Assembly: GCA_949358305.1 (NCBI GenBank)
Contig: OX442320.1
Coordinates: forward strand, 126,501-190,500
Reading direction: 5' to 3'
From: Strigamia acuminata
Taxonomy: Eukaryota; Arthropoda; Chilopoda; Geophilomorpha; Linotaeniidae
Length of the DNA: 64,000 nucleotides
In this document: in pieces, positions 38,499-46,118 of the stretch
Position numbering within the stretch: position 1 is the stretch's first letter
Layout of the letters: every line of letters begins with the position of its first letter
The notes under the pieces: generated by a model
Told to the model about the DNA's origin: nothing
Databases searched by the model: none
What the model saw: only the letters and a program-made list of their open reading frames with translations
Program-made: the position numbers and the translations under genes

Positions 38499-39497
38499 AT
38501 GTTTCCGCCACCTATTGGATACTTGGTGCAGGTGTTCTCCACATTGTTCCAGCGGTACAACAATGCCATTTGTTGCGGATTTATTGCTCTCCAGTGCGAT
38601 TTTCGTACTAGCCACGCCATACGACCTTGGGCGAGCTCAAGTGTCTTGAATTTGGATACGCATCGCCATTCCTTTCTATCTGTCTTGTTGACCTGCAACA
38701 CAGATACGAAGCTTTTGGTAGCCGTGACCAGGATTCCGTCTGCAATTCGTGAGTTTTTCCAGTGCATCATCAATACGTTTGAAAAAGTGTTTGGTGCGAC
38801 GGAGGAAAATTACGTTCGTGTTTCGTCACCCATGTCAAGAGTCAACGTTCAACGTGACAGAAGTTACGACGGGGACTGCTTTGGCGGCGAAAAAGAACAA
38901 AAGTGTGCATGCAGTTGGAGTTCAAGGTCACAACACTGGATAACACAACGCGTCGTGTTGGAAAGCGGATTCGCCCCTGGAATAATTGCATTTTACAGTG
39001 TTTTGCCTTATGAAATTGAAATTTTGGAGATTTTGGTTATTAAGGGGAACTGTATCAAGTGTCTTTATGGGATTTTGGTAGTTGCATTTGTTGGTTTTCG
39101 GGAAAATTTCGATAAAGTGTCAATTTTACAACTTTTGAAGTGTTTTTTCATTGCATGCTTAGTTCTCCACTATAACCGCCATAAGCGGGGGAGATTAGAT
39201 TTATTTCGAGTAGAACTGACTAGTTTCAAGTTGAATGAGCTGTCAGTAGAGTCAAAATTTAATGTTAGGAGTTATTGGCGTGTTTTGTTGCAAAACGAAC
39301 CGTCAATTGTTTTCAAAAGAGTTTATTGGCGTGCTTTGTTGCAAAACGAACCGTCAATTATTTTCAAACTGTGCAGGGTAATTGTGTCACGTTTTATTTA
39401 CGTACACAAAAACCGCTCAAATTTTTGGTCATCCTCGATTGGCCAAACATTTGATATTCTAAAATTCTCACGTGTCACCAAGGACCGTGAAAATTGA
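38499..39497 (+). CDS. Unassigned 332-codon open frame in BEL/Pao leader
   Basis: I do not recognise this frame. It begins inside the LTR downstream of the poly(A) signal, so a genomic transcript would contain it whole, and it ends 200 bp before the polyprotein start in a different frame. Visible features are two hydrophobic stretches (about residues 160-202 and 208-226), a Cys/Ser-rich middle and an in-frame 17-residue tandem repeat (YWRVLLQNEPSIVFK-like) near residues 258-291. In DNA this AT-rich, 332 codons without a stop is unlikely by chance, which is the only real argument for coding. There is no signal peptide, no known domain and no frame support from a second full copy. It could instead be a by-product of leader repeats. 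Confidence 0.25.
   Translation: MFPPPIGYLVQVFSTLFQRYNNAICCGFIALQCDFRTSHAIRPWASSSVLNLDTHRHSFLSVLLTCNTDTKLLVAVTRIPSAIREFFQCIINTFEKVFGATEENYVRVSSPMSRVNVQRDRSYDGDCFGGEKEQKCACSWSSRSQHWITQRVVLESGFAPGIIAFYSVLPYEIEILEILVIKGNCIKCLYGILVVAFVGFRENFDKVSILQLLKCFFIACLVLHYNRHKRGRLDLFRVELTSFKLNELSVESKFNVRSYWRVLLQNEPSIVFKRVYWRALLQNEPSIIFKLCRVIVSRFIYVHKNRSNFWSSSIGQTFDILKFSRVTKDREN
38716..38736 (+). promoter_or_regulatory. tRNA-His-like primer-binding site of BEL/Pao element
   Basis: TGGTAGCCGTGACCAGGATT matches the complement of the tRNA-His 3' end apart from one extra A after TGGT. It lies 15 nt after the LTR end. Because the match extends about 20 nt into the T arm it is unlikely to be chance. Confidence 0.75.
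39271..39370 (+). repeat. 51-bp tandem duplication in BEL/Pao leader
   Basis: Two copies of a unit containing TTGCAAAACGAACCGTCAAT start at 39271 and about 39321. The period of 51 is divisible by three, so the 332-codon frame stays open through both. Confidence 0.85.
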
Positions 39498-39621
39498 GTG
39501 CTTTTTGGGGGATAAAATAAAAACGTTTATTCTCTTTAAAGTTAAAACAAAAACCGTGAAAATTGAGAAATTTTTGGGGGATAAAATTACAAGGTTTATT
39601 CTCTTAGAAATTAAAACAAAG
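39484..39621 (+). repeat. 69-bp tandem duplication in BEL/Pao leader
   Basis: ACCGTGAAAATTGAG followed by TTTTTGGGGGATAAAAT occurs at 39484 and 39553. The period is 69, also divisible by three, with several point differences between copies. An 86-codon frame (39472-39732) reads through both but overlaps the polyprotein start and is probably not coding. Confidence 0.85.
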
Positions 39622-39697
39622 TTGAATTGTCATGCCCGTTTTTATCTGTTCTTTCCAAATTTCACAGCCGAATTTTTTGTGAGAGAGGACAGAGAAA

Positions 39698-42190
39698 ATG
39701 GCGGAACCTACAATGAGAGATCTTCTAACTGAGGATCAAATCGAAGTGCAACAACAACGTTGGGAATCGCAAGTCACTGCAATGAATCATCTGTTGTCTA
39801 TATCGGAGAAGACAGCAGATCCAGGAGAACTGGAAGCGCTGGTGCAAACTGCGAACCCAAAAGAAACGAGAATAGTTGGTGCTTTGAATGATCTACAGGA
39901 ATATTCGCACCACGGCTATTATCTAGAATGCATTGACAAGCTTGAGACTATGCAAGCAAGAGTGGATCTTCTTCGCACGAGATACGAAATTTCAAAGCGA
40001 TCACTTCCAACTTTGGGAGGAAGATTAAATACGTCGACAAGCTCAAACCAGAATACAACCTTGAACGCGACAGCAACGTTTAGAAAAAATTCGAAGCTGC
40101 CCAAACTGGATTCCGTAAAATTCGACGGAGATATTTTGAAGTACAGAACATTCAAAAGCAACTTCGAGACCTCCGTACACAAGGATCCAGACCTGAGTAA
40201 CATTGAAAAACTCCAGTATTTACAAACTATGTGTACTGGAGAAGTGGCAATTCTCATCTCAACTTTTCCCCTGATCGAGGAATCCTATGACCTTGCAAGA
40301 GAAGAACTCGAAAGACATTTTGGTGATGAGGATGCACAACAAACTGCGTTAATAAAATCAATTCGAGAATTAAAGGTGGTTTCGAGTATTTATCCAACAA
40401 AAGCGATAAAAACAAACTTGACCAAGATTTCTGCGACTATTAGACTTTTAGAGCAACTTAAAATTCCTATTCAGACTTCCGGAGCCTTCTTATTGCCAGA
40501 CATAATTAGCAAGTTTCCAACTTCAATGGCATTAAGATTTTACCAGGTTCACGGAATTCAAAATAAGAACATTGTTACGTTGCTCAATTTCTTTGTGAAT
40601 GAAGTTGCGATGGCCGAACGAACTGAAAACGTCTCGGAAAAATCGAAAAAAGACAAGAATGAAAAATCGGACGTAGAGAAAACGAAAGTGAAAGGTTCAA
40701 TGACCACGTGCGCAACTACTCAAGACGCCAAGCAGTCTACTAGTGCAAAAACGAAGAGTGAACCGAAATCTGAAAGCAAGAATACGCCTTTCAAGACAAA
40801 CAAGTGCATTTTTTGTGAAGATGAACATTTAAACGGCGCTTGTAAAAAGGATTTCGAAATTAACGCGAAAATCGAAATAGTAAAGAAAAACAGACTGTGT
40901 TTTAACTGTTTCAGAACTGGACATAGAGTGGGAGACTGCAAGGTCAAATTTTCTTGTAAACATTGTGGTGGGCGACACCATTCCACAATATGCAAAAAAT
41001 CCGAGGTGAAGAATTCAACGAGCGCTGCGGAGAAGCCGAAGGAGCCACAAGTAACAACACATGTTTCATGCGCAATCTCGACGACTCTACAACTAATGAT
41101 ATTCACCGCGGACCTCAAAACAAAATCAGGAGGAACTCACAGCATTCGTGGAATGATCGACCCGGGAAGCCATCGATCGTTCATTACAAAAGAATTTGTT
41201 GAAAGACTGAAACTGAAAAAATGCGGCAGTGTCTCTGCCACCACACAGAGATTCAACGACTCGTCTCCAGCAGCCACGGACTATGATGTGTTTAATGTCA
41301 CATTGCAAAGTAAAAATGACACTCAAGATTTGAAACTTTCAATGCTTTCTGTGGAAAATTTGCCACGAGTGCAGGGCATTCTTAACTCATCAATAATAGA
41401 CAAGGTGAAGAAGTTAAACCTTGAACTTGCTGAAGACCTACCAGCTAAGACTTCTCAAATCGACGTGCTTTTAGGAGTCGACGTGTGGTGGAAGGTCGTT
41501 AAGGACGGCAAGAAAAAAGTAAACGCAGATCTTGGATTAATAAATACAATTTTTGGTTGGGTCTTGTCCGGAGCGGCGGGGAACACCAATTTATTCGAAG
41601 ATGAGGAAGAATTGACAACATGTTGCAATACATGCGACTTAGACATCCAAGAAAAATTGGACAAACTGTGGAACTTGGAAGCAATCGGAATAAATGCGGG
41701 AGAAAAAGAATCCGACTTTATTCGCGATCGATTCGAATCAACTACGAAGCGTCTAGACGATGGACGTTATGAAGTCATGCTGCCATTCAACGGACAGGAA
41801 GTCGACTTGGAGTCCAATTGGGAATTGGCCATGAATCAACTGGCCAACACGCTCAAAAGAATAGATGCCAACGAGGACTACAAAAAACGTTACGACGAGT
41901 CCATGTGGCAGTATATTCACGAAAATCACGCGGAGGAAGTCCCAAAAGAAGAGCGTTTTCTGAAGAAAGGAACATACAATATACCTCACCATCCTGTAAT
42001 CAAGGAGGATCGAGACACGACGAAATTTCGAGTAGTGTTCAACGCGTCTTCATCCAAGAAGGGGAAACTTTCCCTCAATGACTGTTTATTTCCGGGACCC
42101 TCCCTTAATCCAGACTTAATACTCGTTATTGTGAGATTCCGTCTCTATTGTATTCCAATAATAGCAGACATTAAGCAAGCGTTTCTCTAG
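39698..42190 (+). CDS. gag-pol: BEL/Pao polyprotein, first part: Gag, protease and start of RT (ends at premature TAG)
   Basis: This frame has 830 codons. The ATG at 39698 sits in AAAATGGCG, a good start context, and is followed directly by Gag sequence. Domains: coiled N-terminal Gag (about 1-105); a DUF1759-like Pao Gag block (about 133-320); a Lys/Ser/Glu-rich linker; three zinc knuckles beginning at Cys370, Cys401 and Cys420; a DUF1758-like aspartic protease with D488-P-G (Pro where most retropepsins have Ser or Thr) and LLGVDVWWK near 589; and the RT N-terminus with KFRVVFNASS near 776 and motif A Asp824. The product would form capsids, mature the polyprotein and copy RNA into DNA. The TAG at 42188 follows six codons after Asp824, at a place where BEL/Pao proteins normally carry glutamine, and the same frame continues beyond it. 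Translation would stop inside RT, so this copy is probably dead unless the stop is suppressed. Confidence 0.93.
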   Translation: MAEPTMRDLLTEDQIEVQQQRWESQVTAMNHLLSISEKTADPGELEALVQTANPKETRIVGALNDLQEYSHHGYYLECIDKLETMQARVDLLRTRYEISKRSLPTLGGRLNTSTSSNQNTTLNATATFRKNSKLPKLDSVKFDGDILKYRTFKSNFETSVHKDPDLSNIEKLQYLQTMCTGEVAILISTFPLIEESYDLAREELERHFGDEDAQQTALIKSIRELKVVSSIYPTKAIKTNLTKISATIRLLEQLKIPIQTSGAFLLPDIISKFPTSMALRFYQVHGIQNKNIVTLLNFFVNEVAMAERTENVSEKSKKDKNEKSDVEKTKVKGSMTTCATTQDAKQSTSAKTKSEPKSESKNTPFKTNKCIFCEDEHLNGACKKDFEINAKIEIVKKNRLCFNCFRTGHRVGDCKVKFSCKHCGGRHHSTICKKSEVKNSTSAAEKPKEPQVTTHVSCAISTTLQLMIFTADLKTKSGGTHSIRGMIDPGSHRSFITKEFVERLKLKKCGSVSATTQRFNDSSPAATDYDVFNVTLQSKNDTQDLKLSMLSVENLPRVQGILNSSIIDKVKKLNLELAEDLPAKTSQIDVLLGVDVWWKVVKDGKKKVNADLGLINTIFGWVLSGAAGNTNLFEDEEELTTCCNTCDLDIQEKLDKLWNLEAIGINAGEKESDFIRDRFESTTKRLDDGRYEVMLPFNGQEVDLESNWELAMNQLANTLKRIDANEDYKKRYDESMWQYIHENHAEEVPKEERFLKKGTYNIPHHPVIKEDRDTTKFRVVFNASSSKKGKLSLNDCLFPGPSLNPDLILVIVRFRLYCIPIIADIKQAFL

Positions 42191-44938
42191 GTTATGATCA
42201 ACCCAACTCAAACAAACTTTTTACGTTTTTTGTGGGTCGCTCGTGACTATTTCAAAGAGCCATACTCATGGCAAAATTTGTGGAATAATCTAATGGTTCT
42301 GCGAATGATTGTCGTGCCATTTGGCGTCATTTCTTCTCCATTCCTCTTGTGTGCGACGATTAGGAAACAAGCGAAACAATTTGAAGAAACTCATGCAAAA
42401 GAAGTCGACGCACTCGATGATGGAATCTTCATGGATGATTTGACGTCAGGAGGAGATTTTACAGCCGACACAACATCACATTGCGAGAAACTGAAAATGA
42501 TATTAGACGACGGAAAGCTTCCCCTCGTAAAGTGGGCGACCTCAAGCAAGGACGTCTTCAACAATTTGAAAAAAGAAGGTTTTCATATGCGAGGAGAGGA
42601 GTTTTTGGACTTAGGAATTATAAAAATGCTTGGAATATTGTGGAACACGGCAGAAGATGTCATGATGTTTAACATTCCGACCATTAAAAAAATTCCGAAT
42701 ACAAAGCGAGAAGTTGTTTCATTAATGGCTTCCATATTCGATCCAATGGGACTCATTGCTCCTGTTGTGCTTCAAATGAAACTGCTAGTTCAAGCAATCT
42801 GGATTAGGACAAAAAACTGGGATGAAAAGATTCTTGACTCAGAGAAAAAAGAAGTCGAAGAATGGAGTCAAGACATACAAAAATTGAAAGAATTGAAAGT
42901 ACAACGTTGGCTGCAGACTTATTCCGGTCAAGACATCACTTTAGAAGTTTTCTGTGACGCAAGCACAAAGGCATTTGGCTGTTCAATTTTTGTCGTCAAT
43001 CTGGAGGGCAAAAGAACTTTATTGTTGAGTAAATGTCGTATTGCGCCGACGAAAAAAGTGACTCTTCCTCGACTTGAATTAACTGCAGCAGTGGTAGGAG
43101 TGCGAATGACCAAGTACCTGTTAGAAAACTTTCTTCCCGGGTACCCAGTCACTGAAGTGCGATACTACTCGGACTCCACCATAACTTTAGCCTGGATAAA
43201 TAGTGACAAAAACGTGTGGAAGCCATACGTCTCGAACCGTGTGCAAGAAATTACTTCTTCAACCAAACCCGAACAATGGTCTCACGTACCAACGGAATTT
43301 AACCCAGCAGATTTATTGACTCGACCACATAACTCAAAAACATTGATGCAAAATAAACTTTGGTGGTTTGGAGTTGATGTCTCAAAACTAGAAAAAACAG
43401 AAATTATACAAGAGATTCTTCCAGAAGAGGAACGAAAAATTGTAGTGATGACTATTCAAGTTAAGGAAAGTTTTATTGGACAATTTTTCAAACGTTTCCG
43501 GAATTACAACAAACTTTTGAGAGTTTTTTCGTATATTTTGCGATGGAAAAACAAACTTTTGCGCGGTGAGCCTCTCTCGCCACTCGAGTTAGAGGACAAC
43601 CAATTGAAGATCCTGCAATTTTCCCAGAAACTACATTTTTCTGAGGAGATTGATGATGTGAAAAACAAAAGAAAACTGTCTAAACATTCCACCCTACGCA
43701 ATTTCGAGCTCTTCATTGACGAGGACGGATTACTTCGACTTCGTAGCCGCTTGAAAAAATCTTTATTGACATTTGATGAAGTGTATCCAATTATTTTGCA
43801 TTATGATAGTTGGATAACAAGACTGTTAATTAAAAAAGTGCATTTGGAGTTGCTTCACGGTGACATAAGCGAAACTTTGTATCACTTACGCGAACAATTT
43901 TGGATTATTAGAGGAAGAAGAACTATACAGACAGTTATACGAGAATGTGAAATTTGCAGACGAGGAAAACTTGCTCGCAATAACCCTTCAACTGGTGACC
44001 TTCCTGCTGAACGTGTGACACCAGCGGCGCCATTTCAAAACACCGGAGTTGACCACTTGGGTCCCATTTATGTCGGCAGCAACAAGAAAGAAAAGAAAAA
44101 AGTTTATATCCTGCTTTTCACGTGTATGGTGACCCGATCCCTACATTTAGAAGTATCAGAGGACCTTTCTGTGCCAAAGTTTTTGCTAGCGATGAGAAGA
44201 TTTGGGGCACGCCACGGATACCCCGGGAAGATTTTCTCTGACAACAGTAAGACGTTTGAGCGCGGAAGCCTCGAATTACAATCATGGGAGAAACTCATCG
44301 GTCATTCAGATGTGAAAACTTTCCTATCCGAAAAGAGAGTGCTTTGGACTTTCATCCCACCGCTGTCTCCATGGATGGGCGGAGCGTGGGAGCGCTTAGT
44401 CCGCTCAGTAAAAGATAAACTTCGAAAAACTTTGTTGCGCAGCACTGTAGACTTGGAAACTCTCCAAACATTGGTCTTGGAAATAAGTTCAGTGCTAAAT
44501 TCCCGACCCTTAAGTTACGTCCCAGACAGTGTTGATGGTGGTAGAATTTTGGCACCTGAAAACTTTCTAACAGGAGGCATGCCAAAATACGTAATAAACA
44601 AACAACTGAGTGCAATTAAAAAATCAGATTTAAGAAAACTGGACATTAAACGACGCCAATTTATTTGGGAGTTCTGGAAAATTTGGAAAAAGAGTTACCT
44701 CATGCAATTGAGGAATTTTTATGAATCCAAAGGTGATAAGTTCTTCAAAAACCCTAAAGTAGACCAAATCGTGTTGCTAGAGAAAATGGGTACAAATCCC
44801 TATTTTTGGCCCCTTGCTAGGATAAAGGAAATTTTTCCCGGTGAGGATGGTCAAATCCGTGTTATAAAAGTTGTGCTACCCGATGGACGTGAGTTGAAAA
44901 GGTCAGTCAAGCATGTGAGAGCCCTAGAACTTGAGTGA
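42191..44938 (+). pseudogene. pol: BEL/Pao polyprotein, second part: RT, RNase H, integrase (after the in-frame stop)
   Basis: This is the same frame as the first part and is open for 916 codons; numbering here starts at the first downstream ATG, 42194. RT: VVPFGVISSPFLL and the FMDD active site with Asp81 and Asp82. RNase H: Asp255 (FCDAS), Glu295 (PRLELTAA), Asp327 (YYSDST) and Asp373 (NPADLLTR), all four catalytic acids. Integrase: H2C2 zinc finger His550, His555, Cys585 and Cys588, then Asp620, Asp683 and Glu733, with 49 residues between the last two. A DUF5641-like end (PDGRELKRSVKHVRAL) closes the protein. Every catalytic residue looked for is present, so the only break in the polyprotein is the TAG upstream. 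No internal start would give a working RT, since motif A lies before the stop. Confidence 0.9.
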
Positions 44939-44998
44939 TTTTTCTTTTGTGATTTTTTTGCGTGGTTCTCCATCTCTGTCCTCTCGCCGGCAATTCGC
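44939..44998 (+). other. BEL/Pao 3' untranslated gap, no clear polypurine tract
   Basis: Sixty bases separate the stop from the 3' LTR. They are pyrimidine-rich (TTTCTTTTGTG, CTCTGTCCTCTC) and end GGCAATTCGC. A plus-strand primer tract of purines, usual directly before a 3' LTR, is not visible. Confidence 0.6.
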
Positions 44999-45672
44999 TG
45001 TTGCAAGACAGCGTAGAAATTGTTGTGCTATTTTATTGTCAATATTTTTACCATTTACTTTGAGTTGATTAAAATCTTTAAGTGTTTTAATTTCCTTTGC
45101 CTAATTGGTATTTTTCACTTTTCAGATTTTTTTATTGCTTATTAAAGTGTTTTGACTTGATTTTTATTCATACTTTTCAATATTCAGTAATGTTTATGCT
45201 TTGTATTGATTTCAAATATCTTATTCCGTGCATTTATTGACTTATTCACTTGTTTTTTGAGAGTTTGTGTTGATTCCGAACTGTTTTGGTGCAAATTTCG
45301 TTACCTAGCATACAATTGCGATGCTAGTGACGTCATTTTTCTGTTTCCCGTAAAGTTACGGTTCCGTCTTCTAACCTTTTGTTTAGTACTTTTCAAATCA
45401 CTTGGAATTTTATTAAGCATTCGTTTAGACTAATTCAAGCATGCTCTTTCTATCTAGATGCATCAAAACTGCTTTGGAAGTTCCGTTTGATTGGTTTGAA
45501 CGTTCGTTTCCGTCTGCCATAAAAGCGCAGCCGGGAATTGTTTAACGTGTTTTTGGACATTGTTGTGATTAGCTTTTTTGTTCACCGCATTCTTGTGGTC
45601 ATTTCAATGTAATTCAATGTATTTTTAGTGCATTTTTAAGCAAATGCCAACTTTGCCGTAATCTTGTTTCCT

Positions 45673-45690
45673 CCGTTACCATGGTAACGG
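45673..45690. promoter_or_regulatory. 18-bp X-box-like palindrome in 3' LTR
   Basis: This is the same CCGTTACCATGGTAACGG as in the 5' LTR, unchanged, downstream of the 408-bp deletion. Confidence 0.5.
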
Positions 45691-45816
45691 AATCTTTCGT
45701 GTATTTGTATTTTGCCGCTATCGGCCTGGCGCGTGCCATATTCGGTACTGCGCATGTGCGGTTCTCTAAGAACCAATCTAATTGCTGTAATTTCTTCAGT
45801 TATTAACCAACCTTTG

Positions 45817-45822
45817 AATAAA
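45817..45822 (+). promoter_or_regulatory. Polyadenylation signal AATAAA in 3' LTR
   Basis: This would end the element's transcript. The GT-rich downstream context is the same as in the 5' LTR. Confidence 0.7.
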
Positions 45823-46113
45823 TGTGTTGTGTTTTATTAGCTCTTGTTTTAGGCTTATTTTCAAACACATCCAATGTGTAGTGAGTAGTTTAAAAATTCT
45901 CAGGCCAACTTATGTTTCCGCCACCTATTGGATACTTGGTGCAGGTGTTCTCCACATTGTTCCAGCGGTACAACAATGCCATTTGTTGCGGATTTATTGC
46001 TCTCCAGTGCGATTTTCGTACTAGCCACGCCATACGACCTTGGGCGAGCTCAAGTGTCTTGAATTTGGATACGCATCGCCATTCCTTTCTATCTGTCTTG
46101 TTGACCTGCAACA

Positions 46114-46118
46114 GAAGG
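46114..46118. repeat. Target-site duplication, right side of BEL/Pao element (GAAGG)
   Basis: GAAGG follows the LTR end CTGCAACA and leads into CTTCTACTAAGG, the rest of the interrupted monomer. Confidence 0.92.

Larger units (their letters stand above)
37178..38700 (+). repeat. BEL/Pao 5' LTR, 1523 bp
   Basis: The LTR begins TGTTGC and ends GCAACA. It carries a CRE-like TGACGTCA, a TATA-like CCATAAAAG at 37697-37705, an 18-bp palindrome, an NRF1-like site, a CCAAT box near 38360 and AATAAA at 38404. The positions suit U3 up to about 38370, then R with the poly(A) signal, then U5. Small open frames at 37385, 37620 and 37939 are T-rich, hydrophobic and match nothing. Confidence 0.93.
38737..39697 (+). 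other. BEL/Pao leader between primer site and polyprotein
   Basis: This stretch of about 960 bp holds the weak 332-codon frame and two tandem duplications: a 51-bp period at 39271-39370 and a 69-bp period at 39484-39621. No known domain is encoded. The leader would normally hold RNA packaging and dimerisation signals, but none is identifiable from sequence alone. Confidence 0.6.
37178..46113 (+). mobile_element. BEL/Pao LTR retrotransposon, 8936 bp, nearly intact
   Basis: The order is 5' LTR, tRNA-His-like primer site, 1-kb leader, Gag-protease-RT-RNase H-integrase polyprotein, short 3' untranslated region, 3' LTR. LTRs begin TGTTGCAAGACAG and end CTGCAACA, with 5-bp duplications outside. 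The family call rests on DUF1759-like Gag, three cysteine knuckles, a DUF1758-like protease, an RT with an FMDD active site, a BEL-type RNase H, an H2C2/DDE integrase and a DUF5641-like C-terminal end. Two lesions are visible: a TAG inside RT at 42188 and a 408-bp deletion in the 3' LTR. Only two LTR base differences were noticed by eye apart from the deletion, so the insertion is fairly young. Confidence 0.95.
44999..46113 (+). repeat. BEL/Pao 3' LTR, 1115 bp, with 408-bp internal deletion
   Basis: This LTR matches the 5' LTR with offset 7821 up to GCCGGGAAT (about 45538), then with offset 7413 from TGTTTAACGTG, so 408 bp are missing (5' LTR about 37718-38125). Two substitutions were noticed (CCGATGC/GCGATGC near 37498/45319 and TTTCGCC/TTTTGCC near 38299/45712). 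The two LTRs should have been identical at insertion, so the deletion is later. The 18-bp palindrome, the NRF1-like site and AATAAA are retained. Confidence 0.92.

Noticed and set aside
40720-41118. Minus-strand and alternative-frame open frames within the polyprotein
   Set aside because: They are shadows of the polyprotein frame, which alone carries the domain motifs.
42191-44938. Second, independent pol gene starting at the ATG at 42194
   Set aside because: It is the same frame as the upstream part. RT motif A lies before the stop, so a protein starting here would lack a functional RT. It is the remainder of one polyprotein.
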